Made by a program: the position numbers and the translations under genes. Below, piece by piece: positions 9,479-18,289 of a stretch of 22,221 nt of DNA. Under the pieces are notes generated by a model. That model worked only from the letters and a program-made list of their open reading frames with translations, was not told where the DNA came from and did no database searches. How positions within the stretch are numbered: the stretch's first letter is position 1; every line of letters begins with the position of its first letter. This DNA comes from an uncultured Bacilli bacterium (GTDB lineage: Bacteria > Bacillota_I > Bacilli_A > RF39 > UBA660): the NCBI GenBank assembly GCA_934167935.1, contig CAKPMH010000020.1, positions 1 through 22,221 on the forward strand, read 5' to 3'.

Positions 9479-9624
9479 ATAAAAATATTCACAAATGTGA
9501 ATATTCTGGTTCTATTTTTATTTTCTTCTAAATACTTAATTCTTATCTCTAATTTTTTATAATTATGAGCAAAAGCATCATATATTTGTATTAAATATTC
9601 TTTATAACTTAAATCATAATTTTT
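9475..9624 (-). pseudogene. Small open frame or gene remnant with a possible A7 frameshift
   Basis: Downstream of the sulfotransferase gene a minus-strand frame encodes about 49 residues of sensible, charged sequence (NYDLSYKEYLIQIYDAFAHN, then KKLEIRIKYLEENKNRTRIF), ending in a TGA at 9475. It has no start codon of its own. In another frame, GTG-ATG-TTA runs into a run of seven A residues, and one extra A would join that ATG to this frame to give a protein of about 52 residues. The terminator at 9484-9505 and the topB -35 fall inside the frame, which argues against a functional gene. I read it as a decayed or chance frame. Confidence 0.3.
9480..9505 (-). terminator. Terminator downstream of the arylsulfate sulfotransferase
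   Basis: AATATTCACA and TGTGAATATT form a perfect 10-bp stem around an AA/TT loop (9484-9505), followed by TTT-rich sequence on the minus strand. It separates the sulfotransferase transcript from the topB promoter. Confidence 0.75.
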
Positions 9625-9660
9625 TTAACATCACTTATTAAAATATTTTGTAAAATTACC

Positions 9661-11616
9661 TTAGAATTCAACATATTCTTCTGTATTATATAATTTGCCA
9701 TCTATTTCTATATAAATAGAATATTTACCATTTAAACCATCACTATTAATATATTTTGTAACAGATATACCCTTTTCAGTTTCTAAATCTGTTAAAATAT
9801 CTACACAAAGTGCTGTATAAGGTTTTTTACTTACTGGGAAATTATATATCTTAGTTTTTAAATTTTTATATAAGATAATATTAACATTAGTTCCTTTTTT
9901 AAATCGACCTTTTACTACTAATCTATCTATTTCTTTTGTAATATTAATATCATGAGATTTATATTCTTTATCAATTTTATTATCTTTTAAACTAAATGTA
10001 ATCTTAGATGATTTTAATTTTGTTTTACCTAAACTACCAAGTCTTTTAGAATTTGAAAGTTCAAAATTTTCATCATCATTATATAAACTCATTTTTTCTA
10101 CTCTATATGTATTTGTTGGCAATTTCATTTCAAAAATTACCTCACCATCTTTTAATTCAACAGTATCTGATACTAATTTATCATATCCACCAAGACCAGC
10201 GGGTTGATTTGAATTTTTTCCATCTTTATAAACAATTCCACCAGATAAAATAATATAATGATCTTTATCAAGATAATCAACATCTGAAATGTATGGTGAA
10301 TAAAATTCACTACCGCGTTCTTTTCCATATTCAAAAATTTGTTCAATTGTCATTTCTTTTGTATTTATTTTATACATTACGCCTCTTGAATAAGAATCAC
10401 TTGCATCTACATATTCCTCTTTATTTTTTGATTTATTATTTCCATTATCAAATAAGAATACATATCCTTCTGGGGTAATCATAGCAGCATGTTGGCTCCA
10501 TTGCCATTCAAAATTATCTCCAACTGGTTTAAAGAAATATTTTTGATATTCTTTACTCCAATTTGTTGAATCACCTATAATCCAATTCAATTTACCTGTT
10601 TTATAATCAATATTTATAACAGCATCCATGTGTCTTCCAGATAATGTTATAGAATTTGTTTTTTTATCATACCATACAGAATTATTATGAAACCAATCAT
10701 AACTTGACCAATTTTCACTTTGACCATCTTTTTCATTTAATATATCTTTTAAATCATATTTTTTTACAATTTTACCTGTTTTTCTATCCATTTCAACAAT
10801 ATAATCTTCAACAGTTCCATCTCCACTATTAAAATTATCACTTGAAATTAATAAATTTCCATTTTCCATTTCATAATAATCATGGTGATATCCGCCTTCT
10901 AGACTATACTCATAATATATTTTTCCTAATAAATCCATTTCGTATAATCCAGTCATATAATATGGACTATTAATTAATCTTTCTGTACTTACAAGTAAAT
11001 GACCATTTTTTAATTTATCGATTTTCCATAATGCATAATTAGTTAAATACCATCTAACATCACCATTAACATCATATGCACATGTATATCCCATACTTGA
11101 TGGAGTATAAAAATATAATTCATTTCCAAGTTTATCTTTAACTGCATTAACTGATTCAGGTAATACCATATTATCTGGTAATTTATCTGTTTTAATAGTT
11201 AATTCTTTTTTTTCTTCACCAATTTCTATAATTACTTTATTTTGTGTATCTGCATAAAGTCCATATATTGGTAAGTAATGTTCTTTTGCCTTACTAAAGG
11301 AATGTGTAAATGTTGTATTTTCATCTTTTCCCTCAATTGTTACTTTAACTTCTTCCATTTTTTCTGTTTTAAATAAAACTAGAGCTGTTAAAGGAGATGT
11401 TCCATAAGGATTTAATATAACATTTGGATTTTCAAATGTATATCCATCTATTTTAAATTTACTTTGTAATTTCTCTTGTTGTTCTATTAAACTAGAAACT
11501 TCTTTTACTTTTTTTGTATTCACATTTTTATTATCAATATAAAGCAAAAATACATTCACCATAATTAATATTGTTACAACTACCACACCTACTATATTTT
11601 TTATATTTTTATTCAT
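9661..11616 (-). CDS. Membrane-anchored arylsulfate sulfotransferase (ASST)
   Basis: PAPS-independent sulfotransferase that moves sulfate from one phenolic ester to another phenol. An N-terminal transmembrane anchor (about residues 7-27, GVVVVTILIMVNVFLLYI) puts the rest outside the cell. An N-terminal beta domain (about 55-150) precedes a beta-propeller. Residues corresponding to the characterised E. coli active site are recognisable: His in YHHDYYE (about 245), His in WFHNNSV (about 310), Arg in SGRHMDAV (about 328), and the sulfated His in WSQHAAM (about 376). The start is the ATG at 11616: GAGGTG is 7 bases upstream, and a GTG nine bases earlier is part of that ribosome binding site. The gene is monocistronic. 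Natural substrates are unknown. Confidence 0.9.
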   Translation of the reverse strand: MNKNIKNIVGVVVVTILIMVNVFLLYIDNKNVNTKKVKEVSSLIEQQEKLQSKFKIDGYTFENPNVILNPYGTSPLTALVLFKTEKMEEVKVTIEGKDENTTFTHSFSKAKEHYLPIYGLYADTQNKVIIEIGEEKKELTIKTDKLPDNMVLPESVNAVKDKLGNELYFYTPSSMGYTCAYDVNGDVRWYLTNYALWKIDKLKNGHLLVSTERLINSPYYMTGLYEMDLLGKIYYEYSLEGGYHHDYYEMENGNLLISSDNFNSGDGTVEDYIVEMDRKTGKIVKKYDLKDILNEKDGQSENWSSYDWFHNNSVWYDKKTNSITLSGRHMDAVINIDYKTGKLNWIIGDSTNWSKEYQKYFFKPVGDNFEWQWSQHAAMITPEGYVFLFDNGNNKSKNKEEYVDASDSYSRGVMYKINTKEMTIEQIFEYGKERGSEFYSPYISDVDYLDKDHYIILSGGIVYKDGKNSNQPAGLGGYDKLVSDTVELKDGEVIFEMKLPTNTYRVEKMSLYNDDENFELSNSKRLGSLGKTKLKSSKITFSLKDNKIDKEYKSHDINITKEIDRLVVKGRFKKGTNVNIILYKNLKTKIYNFPVSKKPYTALCVDILTDLETEKGISVTKYINSDGLNGKYSIYIEIDGKLYNTEEYVEF

Positions 11617-11635
11617 ATCATTCACCTCTTATAAT

Positions 11636-11644
11636 ATTATAACA
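11636..11644 (-). promoter_or_regulatory. Extended -10 promoter of the sulfotransferase gene
   Basis: TGT TATAAT (TATAAT at 11636-11641) lies 20 bases before the ATG, giving a very short leader. No good -35 is visible at 17 bp, which is typical of extended -10 promoters. Confidence 0.5.
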
Positions 11645-11676
11645 AAAAATTATATCAATTTATAGTGCTATTACTA

Positions 11677-12480
11677 TTATTTTTTAGCAATGTAATAAAG
11701 TACAGACATTGTATAATAAAAATTCTCATCTTCAAATTTTTTACGTAATTTATTTAATAATTCATTCATTTCATTTTTAATTTTATCATCTATTAAATGA
11801 ATGTTATTTGCATTTCTAAAATATATTGTAGATTCAAATAATTTTATTCTTTCTTCTAATGATTTACCAATTGTATCTGATACATTGTAATAAAGATGTA
11901 TATCATTATATTTTGAATTTTTTAAATAATTATAAACCTTTTTTCCAATATATCTATCCGTAAATTTTGTTATACTTTTTTTAGGCATTATTTCATTTTC
12001 ATAAAGTTCAAATATATTTTCTAATAAGTGTTCATTATCAGGAAAGCAATGTTTAAAACTATCATCTGGGACTTTAATAATTAAAATACCTCTATCAGTA
12101 AGCAATTTTTTTAATTTCTTAATAATTAACTCTGGATTTTCTAAATGCTGCAATACATATGATAAACAAACAATATCATACTTATTTTCCTCATTTAAAT
12201 TATCAATACTCTTTAATTCAAAAGTATATTTAGTATTATCTCTAAATTTAGTTTTAGCTTCATTAATTGCCTTATCATCAATATCAATTCCAACTATTTT
12301 ATTAATATTTTCATATTTATCAAAAAGCATCTGTGTCTTAAAACCATTTGAACACCCTATATCTAAAACACTTAAATTATTACAATCTAAAATTTTAGAT
12401 TGCCTCAAAACAAAGTCATCAAAATTTTGATTTGATATAGCCTGTTTTTCTAATTTTTCTAAATTCCACTTATTATTCAT
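11677..12480 (-). CDS. Class I SAM-dependent methyltransferase
   Basis: A 267-residue cytosolic methyltransferase with a Rossmann fold. Motif I is VLDIGCSNGFKT (about residues 36-47), the acidic end of beta-2 is VGIDID, motif IV is YDIVCLSYVLQHLENPELI, and GILIIKVPDD follows. The methyltransferase_11/25-like core is clear, but the C-terminal 130 residues show no substrate signature. The acceptor could be a small molecule, sugar, RNA or protein. There is no DNA-methylase NPPY/DPPY motif. The ATG at 12480 follows AGGTG at good spacing; an upstream in-frame GTG is part of that site. The gene is separated from the helicase by 107 bases and has no obvious terminator. Confidence 0.85.
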   Translation of the reverse strand: MNNKWNLEKLEKQAISNQNFDDFVLRQSKILDCNNLSVLDIGCSNGFKTQMLFDKYENINKIVGIDIDDKAINEAKTKFRDNTKYTFELKSIDNLNEENKYDIVCLSYVLQHLENPELIIKKLKKLLTDRGILIIKVPDDSFKHCFPDNEHLLENIFELYENEIMPKKSITKFTDRYIGKKVYNYLKNSKYNDIHLYYNVSDTIGKSLEERIKLFESTIYFRNANNIHLIDDKIKNEMNELLNKLRKKFEDENFYYTMSVLYYIAKK

Positions 12481-12531
12481 ATTTTTCACCTACTTATCAT
12501 TAATACCAGTTTAAATCAAAATGAATTCTCT

Positions 12532-12537
12532 AGTCAA
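12532..12537 (-). promoter_or_regulatory. Possible -35 element for the methyltransferase gene
   Basis: TTGACT lies in the gap between helicase and methyltransferase, with TAAACT 18 bp downstream as a weak -10. TGG TATTAA a little further on is an alternative. A separate promoter is plausible but not secure. Confidence 0.35.
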
Positions 12538-12587
12538 TCATATTTACAAATTTATTTATTTTTTAATGTATCAACACTATAATAACA

Positions 12588-15323
12588 TTAACTTTGTTTT
12601 TTAGCTATTATTTCATTTAACTTCATTATTATTTTTTCTTGTTCCATACACTCATTAGTTTTAAGTCTTAATACTGGAATATTGCATTTTTTTAATATAC
12701 TATCTTTTTTTCTATCTCTTATAATTTGTTGTTTTTTATTATGAAAATAATAACCATCAACCTCTATTGCTAATACAGGTTGTTTATCAAATTTATTATA
12801 TATAAGAAAATCTATATGTGAATTATACCTAATAAATTTCAATTCTTCTTCTGTTAATATTTTTCTATTTGTAACAACCTTTCTTAAAGGATACACTTTA
12901 TCTTTTACTTCATAAGTTTTATATTCATCCATTTTTAATATTTCTTTTATTGTATTATAAGTTATATTTTCAGAATCAAATTTTGAAAATATTTTATGTG
13001 TTCTTAAATAGTTATTTTTTTCTTTTTCATTTACTTTATATAACAAATCAAATATAGAAACAACTTTACTTTGAATTACTTCAAAATTATTATATTTAAT
13101 ATAACTAATTAAATTAGATATATTTGAATTATCTTTAGATTTATATTCGTATGGAGTAACAAGATATAATTTATCAATAGCCCTAGAAATAGCAACATTT
13201 ATAGAATTTGGGTTATCCAAAAATTTAGTTATTTCATTAGCAACAGTACTAAAAATAATAGTATTTTTTTCTCTTCCTTGAAAACCATGCACTGTATCAA
13301 TTGTTAAATTATCACAATTGAAAATATTTTTTAAATATTTCTTTTGTTCTTTATATGGTGTAATTATTCCAACTGAATCATTACATATATCTATATTTTC
13401 TTGTGGAATAATTTCATTTTTTATTACTCTTGCTTGTCTATCATTAAACCAACTGTTATTATTTTTTCTAGCATGGTTACCTCTTACACATTTATATTGT
13501 TTTATTGGTTCATTATTTGATGAATTTGATAATATAATTAATTGACTGTCATAAAATTTTTTATTACAAAAATTTATAATTTTAGGATGACATCTATAAT
13601 GTTCTTTTAATATTACAGGTTCTAAAATATTATCAACTTTTTTTACAGAATTTAATAAACTATATTCAGTATAATTAAACCTTTTAGCAATATTATATTT
13701 TTTAAATACTTCATTATACTTATCCTTATTATTACTATCAACTATATTAGGTAATTGTTTTGAATCACCAACTATTACTATATTTTTAGCTCTCGTAAAA
13801 ACAGGGAAAGTTGAAATTAAATCTGCCTGTGAAGACTCATCAATAATAATATAATCAAACATAAAATTATCATCTATAGAATTTAAAAAAGAGTATGTTG
13901 TACTTAAAACTACTGGATAATCTTTTATTAATTCTATTGTATTTTTAATACTTTTTACATTATAAATTTTTTTATTATTGTAATTTTTATAAACAATATT
14001 TTTTAGTATTTTCATTGATTTATTTGTGTATTGTCTAAATATTTCTTCCAAATTTAAATTTTTAAACTTTAATTCCTCTTCATTAATTGTAAAACGTAAT
14101 TCACTTATTCTTTTTCTATAATATAAAAGCTCTAATGAATCTAAAATAACCTCAATTTTATTTTTATAAATTTCTTTATTAAAAAATTTAAATTTTATAT
14201 ATGATAATAGTTGAACTTTTTTACTAAAATATTCCTTATTATTTTTTTGCTTATTTAAAAACATTAAAAAATTATGCAATTTTAATGAATTAAAATTTGG
14301 TAAAAAGATACTATTTAAGGTTAAATTTTTGTTTTTTTCTTTAAAATACTTTTCTTCTACGCTTAGTTCATCTAATTCCTGCTTTAAGAGTGCTAATTTA
14401 TTTTTTTCTTTTAAATACCACTCAATATCATCATCCATAGTCGCTAAATTTAACATAATTTCTGAAACTTCTTCATCCTTTAAATTCCAATTGTCTGGGT
14501 ATTTTTTTATATTTTTTTGTTCAATTAAAAATTTGTCTATATTCTTTTTTTTACCTAATTTAGCACATAAAGATCCCAATTCTTTATCCTCTAATTTTTC
14601 ATATACATTATCAGTAGCACTATTATTATTTGATAAAACCGCTATTGTTTTATTATTTATAATAGCATTTGATATGATATTCAAAATAGTCTGTGTCTTT
14701 CCTGTACCAGGAGGTCCCTCAATAATACTTATCTTATGTGAAAAAGCGTTTTTTACGGCTTTTTTTTGACTTAAATTAAAACTAAATGGATAAATTTTTT
14801 TATAATTTTTAGAAGAAATATTTATATTTTTTATACCATATATATATTCATTTACTACTGAATCTTCAGAAATAAAATTAATTTTTTCATAAATTTTACT
14901 TAAAAATTCAAAATCATCATTTTCTTCTGATAATTCAGGATTTACTTCATTTATTTTAAGATTCGATGCCATTTCCTTAAAATAGCTAAATACATTTGAA
15001 ATTCCATAATTATTTAAAATATTATCTTTAATAATTAACTCTGATTCTTCATAAATTTTGTTTTTACCATTTTTAAAAAAAACTTTTATAAAATTATTAA
15101 ATTTAATTGCTTTTAAAACATTTGAAAGTGTTAAATTTGGTGTTGTAATTATACAGTTATCAAGTATTTCTGAACTCACTATTATTTTTAAATTTGTAGT
15201 TTTATACTGATAAATTTTATTATCAAACTTAGCAACAATAAAAGAAGCAGTATAATTGATTACATTTGCTGTGATATCTTTATTATTTTTATCTAATACT
15301 AATATTTTTTCCTCATCTAACAT
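12588..15323 (-). CDS. SF1 (Dna2/Upf1-like) helicase with C-terminal DUF2726 nuclease-like domain
   Basis: About 911 residues. Helicase motifs, numbered from the chosen ATG: Walker A in EGPPGTGKT (about 202-210), Walker B DESSQAD (about 495-501), VGDSKQLPN, EHYRCHP (about 574-580), the ITPYKEQ motif V region, TVHGFQGRE (about 677-685) and VAISRA (about 710). A long helical insertion separates motifs I and II. The C-terminal 100 residues resemble DUF2726/PD-(D/E)XK nucleases: HIDFLIYNK followed by LAIEVDGYYFH and RDRKKDSILKKCNIPVLRL, giving candidate metal ligands D838, E854 and D856. Such lone helicase-nucleases are often defence or repair factors; that role is inference. ATG at 15323 follows AGGTG, with its own promoter at 15349-15377. 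Confidence 0.88.
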   Translation of the reverse strand: MLDEEKILVLDKNNKDITANVINYTASFIVAKFDNKIYQYKTTNLKIIVSSEILDNCIITTPNLTLSNVLKAIKFNNFIKVFFKNGKNKIYEESELIIKDNILNNYGISNVFSYFKEMASNLKINEVNPELSEENDDFEFLSKIYEKINFISEDSVVNEYIYGIKNINISSKNYKKIYPFSFNLSQKKAVKNAFSHKISIIEGPPGTGKTQTILNIISNAIINNKTIAVLSNNNSATDNVYEKLEDKELGSLCAKLGKKKNIDKFLIEQKNIKKYPDNWNLKDEEVSEIMLNLATMDDDIEWYLKEKNKLALLKQELDELSVEEKYFKEKNKNLTLNSIFLPNFNSLKLHNFLMFLNKQKNNKEYFSKKVQLLSYIKFKFFNKEIYKNKIEVILDSLELLYYRKRISELRFTINEEELKFKNLNLEEIFRQYTNKSMKILKNIVYKNYNNKKIYNVKSIKNTIELIKDYPVVLSTTYSFLNSIDDNFMFDYIIIDESSQADLISTFPVFTRAKNIVIVGDSKQLPNIVDSNNKDKYNEVFKKYNIAKRFNYTEYSLLNSVKKVDNILEPVILKEHYRCHPKIINFCNKKFYDSQLIILSNSSNNEPIKQYKCVRGNHARKNNNSWFNDRQARVIKNEIIPQENIDICNDSVGIITPYKEQKKYLKNIFNCDNLTIDTVHGFQGREKNTIIFSTVANEITKFLDNPNSINVAISRAIDKLYLVTPYEYKSKDNSNISNLISYIKYNNFEVIQSKVVSIFDLLYKVNEKEKNNYLRTHKIFSKFDSENITYNTIKEILKMDEYKTYEVKDKVYPLRKVVTNRKILTEEELKFIRYNSHIDFLIYNKFDKQPVLAIEVDGYYFHNKKQQIIRDRKKDSILKKCNIPVLRLKTNECMEQEKIIMKLNEIIAKKQS

Positions 15324-15348
15324 ACAATCACGCACCTAATTGAATAGT

Positions 15349-15377
15349 ATTATAACATTTTTATTATTCATTTACAA
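15349..15377 (-). promoter_or_regulatory. Promoter of the helicase-DUF2726 gene
   Basis: Extended -10 TGT TATAAT (TATAAT at 15349-15354) with TTGTAA (15372-15377) at 17 bp. The -35 lies in the T-tract of the metallophosphoesterase terminator. Confidence 0.65.
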
Positions 15378-15398
15378 AAAAACTACTTTTAGTAGTTT
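15373..15398 (-). terminator. Terminator of the metallophosphoesterase gene
   Basis: AAACTACT and AGTAGTTT pair perfectly around a 3-nt loop (15380-15398), followed by a run of T residues on the minus strand. The hairpin starts within the stop codon region of the gene. Confidence 0.8.
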
Positions 15399-16311
15399 AA
15401 AATTTATGTATACTTCTATTTTTCAATTTTAATAAATGTTCATCAGCTTGTTCCATATGGATAAGATCTATCTCTGGCAAATATATTTTATTTAATATTT
15501 TATTTATCTTACCAGCTTCAGATGTAGAAGATATTTTAGTAACACCATTTGATATTAATACTGATGTATCATCTTCATTATATATACCATATGCATTTGG
15601 TTGAAATATTTTAGCATATGGTCCAGCCAATCCACGATGACCTTTCAATAAATCTTGAGCAAATATTGGCATTAATCCACCATGATTATGTCCACATAAT
15701 ATTAAATTCATATTTTTAATAATTTCTGAAGATTTATCTATTTTTCCATTCTGAATTAAAGAATTTGGTGAATGAAGTAATAATATATTAAATTTATCTT
15801 TATTAATTATTTCTTTTGATCCTTCTAATATTTTTTTATATTGTATTATTTTTTCTTTTTTTCCGTAATATGAAAATGGTACATTTATCGCGCTTATTGA
15901 TAAATCATCTGATAATTCTATCTTTGAAAAATCAGAAATCATAGAAATACAATTTGTTTGTTTCATAATGGAATTAAAATATTCAACATATTTATCTGAT
16001 TCTATTTCTTTCTTTTTGCCATTTTGGTAAGATAACCCACACATTTCATGATTACCTAATGATAAAAATGTTGGTGATATATTTCCAATCTTTTTTAATA
16101 AACTAATTATTTCTTCATTATGTATATTATCTATACTATCAATTAAATCGCCTGGAATATAAATATAATTTACTTTTATTTCCTCTAATAATTTTTCTAT
16201 ATTGCTTAGTGCAGTTATGTTACTATGTATATCACTTATATTAACAACTGTTCTATCTTCTTTAAATTTAGGATCTTTTAATACATATTCATTAATAGTT
16301 ACTTTTTCCAT
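15397..16311 (-). CDS. Calcineurin-like metallophosphoesterase
   Basis: A 304-residue binuclear metal phosphoesterase. All five metal-site motifs are visible: SDIHS (D27, H29), PGDLIDS (D55), LGNHE (N87, H88), a His in LLLHSPN (about 180) and CGHNHGG (about 207). The architecture resembles the YkuE/YaeI group, but no N-terminal membrane segment or twin-arginine signal is present, so it is probably cytosolic. The substrate is unknown. It is a single gene with its own TTGACA promoter, an AAGGAG ribosome binding site and its own terminator. Confidence 0.9.
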   Translation of the reverse strand: MEKVTINEYVLKDPKFKEDRTVVNISDIHSNITALSNIEKLLEEIKVNYIYIPGDLIDSIDNIHNEEIISLLKKIGNISPTFLSLGNHEMCGLSYQNGKKKEIESDKYVEYFNSIMKQTNCISMISDFSKIELSDDLSISAINVPFSYYGKKEKIIQYKKILEGSKEIINKDKFNILLLHSPNSLIQNGKIDKSSEIIKNMNLILCGHNHGGLMPIFAQDLLKGHRGLAGPYAKIFQPNAYGIYNEDDTSVLISNGVTKISSTSEAGKINKILNKIYLPEIDLIHMEQADEHLLKLKNRSIHKF

Positions 16312-16339
16312 ATTATTTCTCCTTTTAAAATTAATCTCT

Positions 16340-16368
16340 ATGCTAACAAATATATATTAAATTGTCAA
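16340..16368 (-). promoter_or_regulatory. Promoter of the metallophosphoesterase gene
   Basis: A perfect -35, TTGACA (16363-16368), 17 bp spacing, then TAGCAT (16340-16345) preceded by TGT. This is the best -35 match in the window. Confidence 0.75.
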
Positions 16369-16385
16369 TTATTAATAATTTTTTA

Positions 16386-17573
16386 TTATTCAAATTTATC
16401 CATTTTTCTTATATTTAAACCCATTATTAATATTGATAGTGTTAAAAGAACCATAACAATATTTAAAATCACTACATTTTTACTTATACCAGCAAAAAGT
16501 AGTAATAAATATCCAACTATTCTGCCACAATTTAATATTGCTTCCCTTACCGCAAAAAACTCACTTTGATTTTCTTTATCAACAATATAACTATCAGAAA
16601 GATTAAATAATCTTATTTCTCTTGTCAATGTTAATAATGCAGTAAAAATTACATAGCATAAATTATAAATTATAATAGTTACATTGTTTTTATATAATAA
16701 TAAAATTAAAACAGAAATAACTGGTAATATACTAGAAACCATTATAATATTTTTATCATCTCTTTTTTTATATATTTTTCCATAAATATGAACAAATATT
16801 ATAGATAATATTGTTGTTATTGAAGTAATTATTCCTAAATTCATATTTGTTTTAAAAGAATTAAATATAAGTATAGTCATTAAAACTTCTAATGCACCAT
16901 CGCTTACATTCATACCAATAAAAAATTCAACCAATGTCATTATTTTTATTTGCCTATTATGTTTTAATTTATTCCAAGTCTTTTTTAAGTTAAATTTAGA
17001 TAAATTACTTTCTTTTTCAGTAGACAACATAAATGAAAGAATTATCTGTATAAAAGATATAAAAAGTATAATTAATGCAGTTAATTCATAATTAGTAACA
17101 GTAATTAATGATCCTAATAAAATCGGGCTCAATACCCCTACAACGGATGAAATAATTTTAGATTTTACAGTATATCTAGTTCTTTCACTATTATCAATTT
17201 TATTTATAACAAATAAATTATATGGAAACCAATAAGCACTAGATGATATCCCATAAAGAATTGATATAAATTCCAAATGATTAATTATTTTTTCTTTTAA
17301 AATAATAATAGACATTATATAAAAAAAATTAAATATAACACCAATTCTAAACATTCCAATCCTAAATTTAGTTTTTATAATACTTGCAACAATAAAACTA
17401 CCAACAGCAAGTAAAAAATAGGAAAAAATATAATAAATTGATAAATCAACTACACTTTCTTGTGATTTTTTTATAAAATAAGCCGTTAAAAAAGGGCCTA
17501 AAAATAATACCATTATTTTTTTTAAAGCATTAATTGTAATTATAATATTTTCTTCTAATCTTTTATTTTTCAC
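16386..17573 (-). CDS. Major facilitator superfamily transporter
   Basis: A 395-residue polytopic membrane protein with about 12 hydrophobic helices in two halves, split by a basic cytosolic loop near residues 190-210 (NLKKTWNKLKHNRQIK). This is MFS length and layout. The loop YSSSAYWFPYNLFV-like segment near 115 and the N-half charge pattern suggest the proton-linked drug or metabolite permease type, but substrate cannot be assigned. It begins with a GTG start 8 bases after the HAD phosphatase stop, with AGGTGG as ribosome binding site, so the two form one operon. Export of a compound dephosphorylated by the partner is possible but speculative. Confidence 0.8.
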   Translation of the reverse strand: MKNKRLEENIIITINALKKIMVLFLGPFLTAYFIKKSQESVVDLSIYYIFSYFLLAVGSFIVASIIKTKFRIGMFRIGVIFNFFYIMSIIILKEKIINHLEFISILYGISSSAYWFPYNLFVINKIDNSERTRYTVKSKIISSVVGVLSPILLGSLITVTNYELTALIILFISFIQIILSFMLSTEKESNLSKFNLKKTWNKLKHNRQIKIMTLVEFFIGMNVSDGALEVLMTILIFNSFKTNMNLGIITSITTILSIIFVHIYGKIYKKRDDKNIIMVSSILPVISVLILLLYKNNVTIIIYNLCYVIFTALLTLTREIRLFNLSDSYIVDKENQSEFFAVREAILNCGRIVGYLLLLFAGISKNVVILNIVMVLLTLSILIMGLNIRKMDKFE

Positions 17574-17581
17574 GCAACCAC

Positions 17582-18289
17582 CTAAATAATTTCCTTTATT
17601 AAATCTGACACACTAGCATATTCTTTTTTTGCTACTTTCTTTAATTCATCTACCGACTCTTTCATAGTATATCCATTAAAATTTTTTATCATTTCAACGT
17701 CACTATAACCATCGCCTATTGTATATACATTTTCTTTTAATAAATTTAATCTATTTAATAATAAATCTATAGCTTTAGATTTGTTTGTTTCATTAGATAT
17801 TATTTCAAATGAATTTTCTGCTACAAAATATAAATTAATATCTTCAGAATATTTTTTATTAATCTCTTCATATATATTAGTTGCATCTTCTTTTGTATCA
17901 TATTTAACATTAATCTTTGTTAAATCTTTATAGTTGAAATCAACTCTACTTTCTAATTTACTACAACAAAATCCTTTAACTAATTTATCTAATCTTAAAT
18001 CTCTTTTTATATAAGGTATAATTTCATTCTTTAACGGAAAATTAGCAAGTATATTATTTTGTTTATCTAATATAGTTGCTCCATGATTTATAATTACATA
18101 ATCATAGTCAATATTATATAAAATTGCTTTATTCCTAAAATCAAAATAACTTCTACCTGTTGCGATAACAAATAAATTTCCTTTTTCTCTAAATTCTTTT
18201 ATAGCAATCTTATTTTTTTCCATATCATTATCATTCAAATAGAATGTTTGATCATAATCACTAATAAGAATTTTTTTATTTACACACAT
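17582..18289 (-). CDS. Cof-type HAD phosphatase
   Basis: A 235-residue HAD-superfamily phosphatase with a C2 cap, acting on small phosphorylated metabolites or sugar phosphates. Motif I is SDYDQT (nucleophile D11, acid/base D13), motif II ATGRS, motif III a Lys in SKAIDLLL, and motif IV IGDGYSDVEM. The start is the ATG at 18289, because GGAGG lies 7 bases upstream; a longer in-frame frame to 18316 would place that ribosome binding site inside the coding region. The ribosome binding site and first codons overlap the end of the recombinase/rum-tail fusion (18280-18534). The gene is co-transcribed with the MFS gene. Confidence 0.88.
   Translation of the reverse strand: MCVNKKILISDYDQTFYLNDNDMEKNKIAIKEFREKGNLFVIATGRSYFDFRNKAILYNIDYDYVIINHGATILDKQNNILANFPLKNEIIPYIKRDLRLDKLVKGFCCSKLESRVDFNYKDLTKINVKYDTKEDATNIYEEINKKYSEDINLYFVAENSFEIISNETNKSKAIDLLLNRLNLLKENVYTIGDGYSDVEMIKNFNGYTMKESVDELKKVAKKEYASVSDLIKEII

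Noticed and set aside
14329..14769. A 146-codon plus-strand open frame inside the helicase gene.
   Set aside because: It lies wholly antisense to conserved helicase motifs, is Phe/Ser/Leu-rich as expected of antisense A/T-rich code, and has no ribosome binding site. Other plus-strand frames inside genes were dropped for the same reason.
11677..16311. Methyltransferase, helicase-nuclease and metallophosphoesterase as one restriction or defence operon.
   Set aside because: The metallophosphoesterase has its own strong promoter and terminator, the helicase has its own promoter, the methyltransferase lacks DNA-methylase motifs, and the gaps are 60-110 bases. There is no sequence support for a joint system.
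16368..16381. The palindrome AATTATTAATAATT after the MFS gene as a terminator.
   Set aside because: It consists entirely of A and T with no loop and no directional T-tract, and such palindromes are expected by chance at this base composition.
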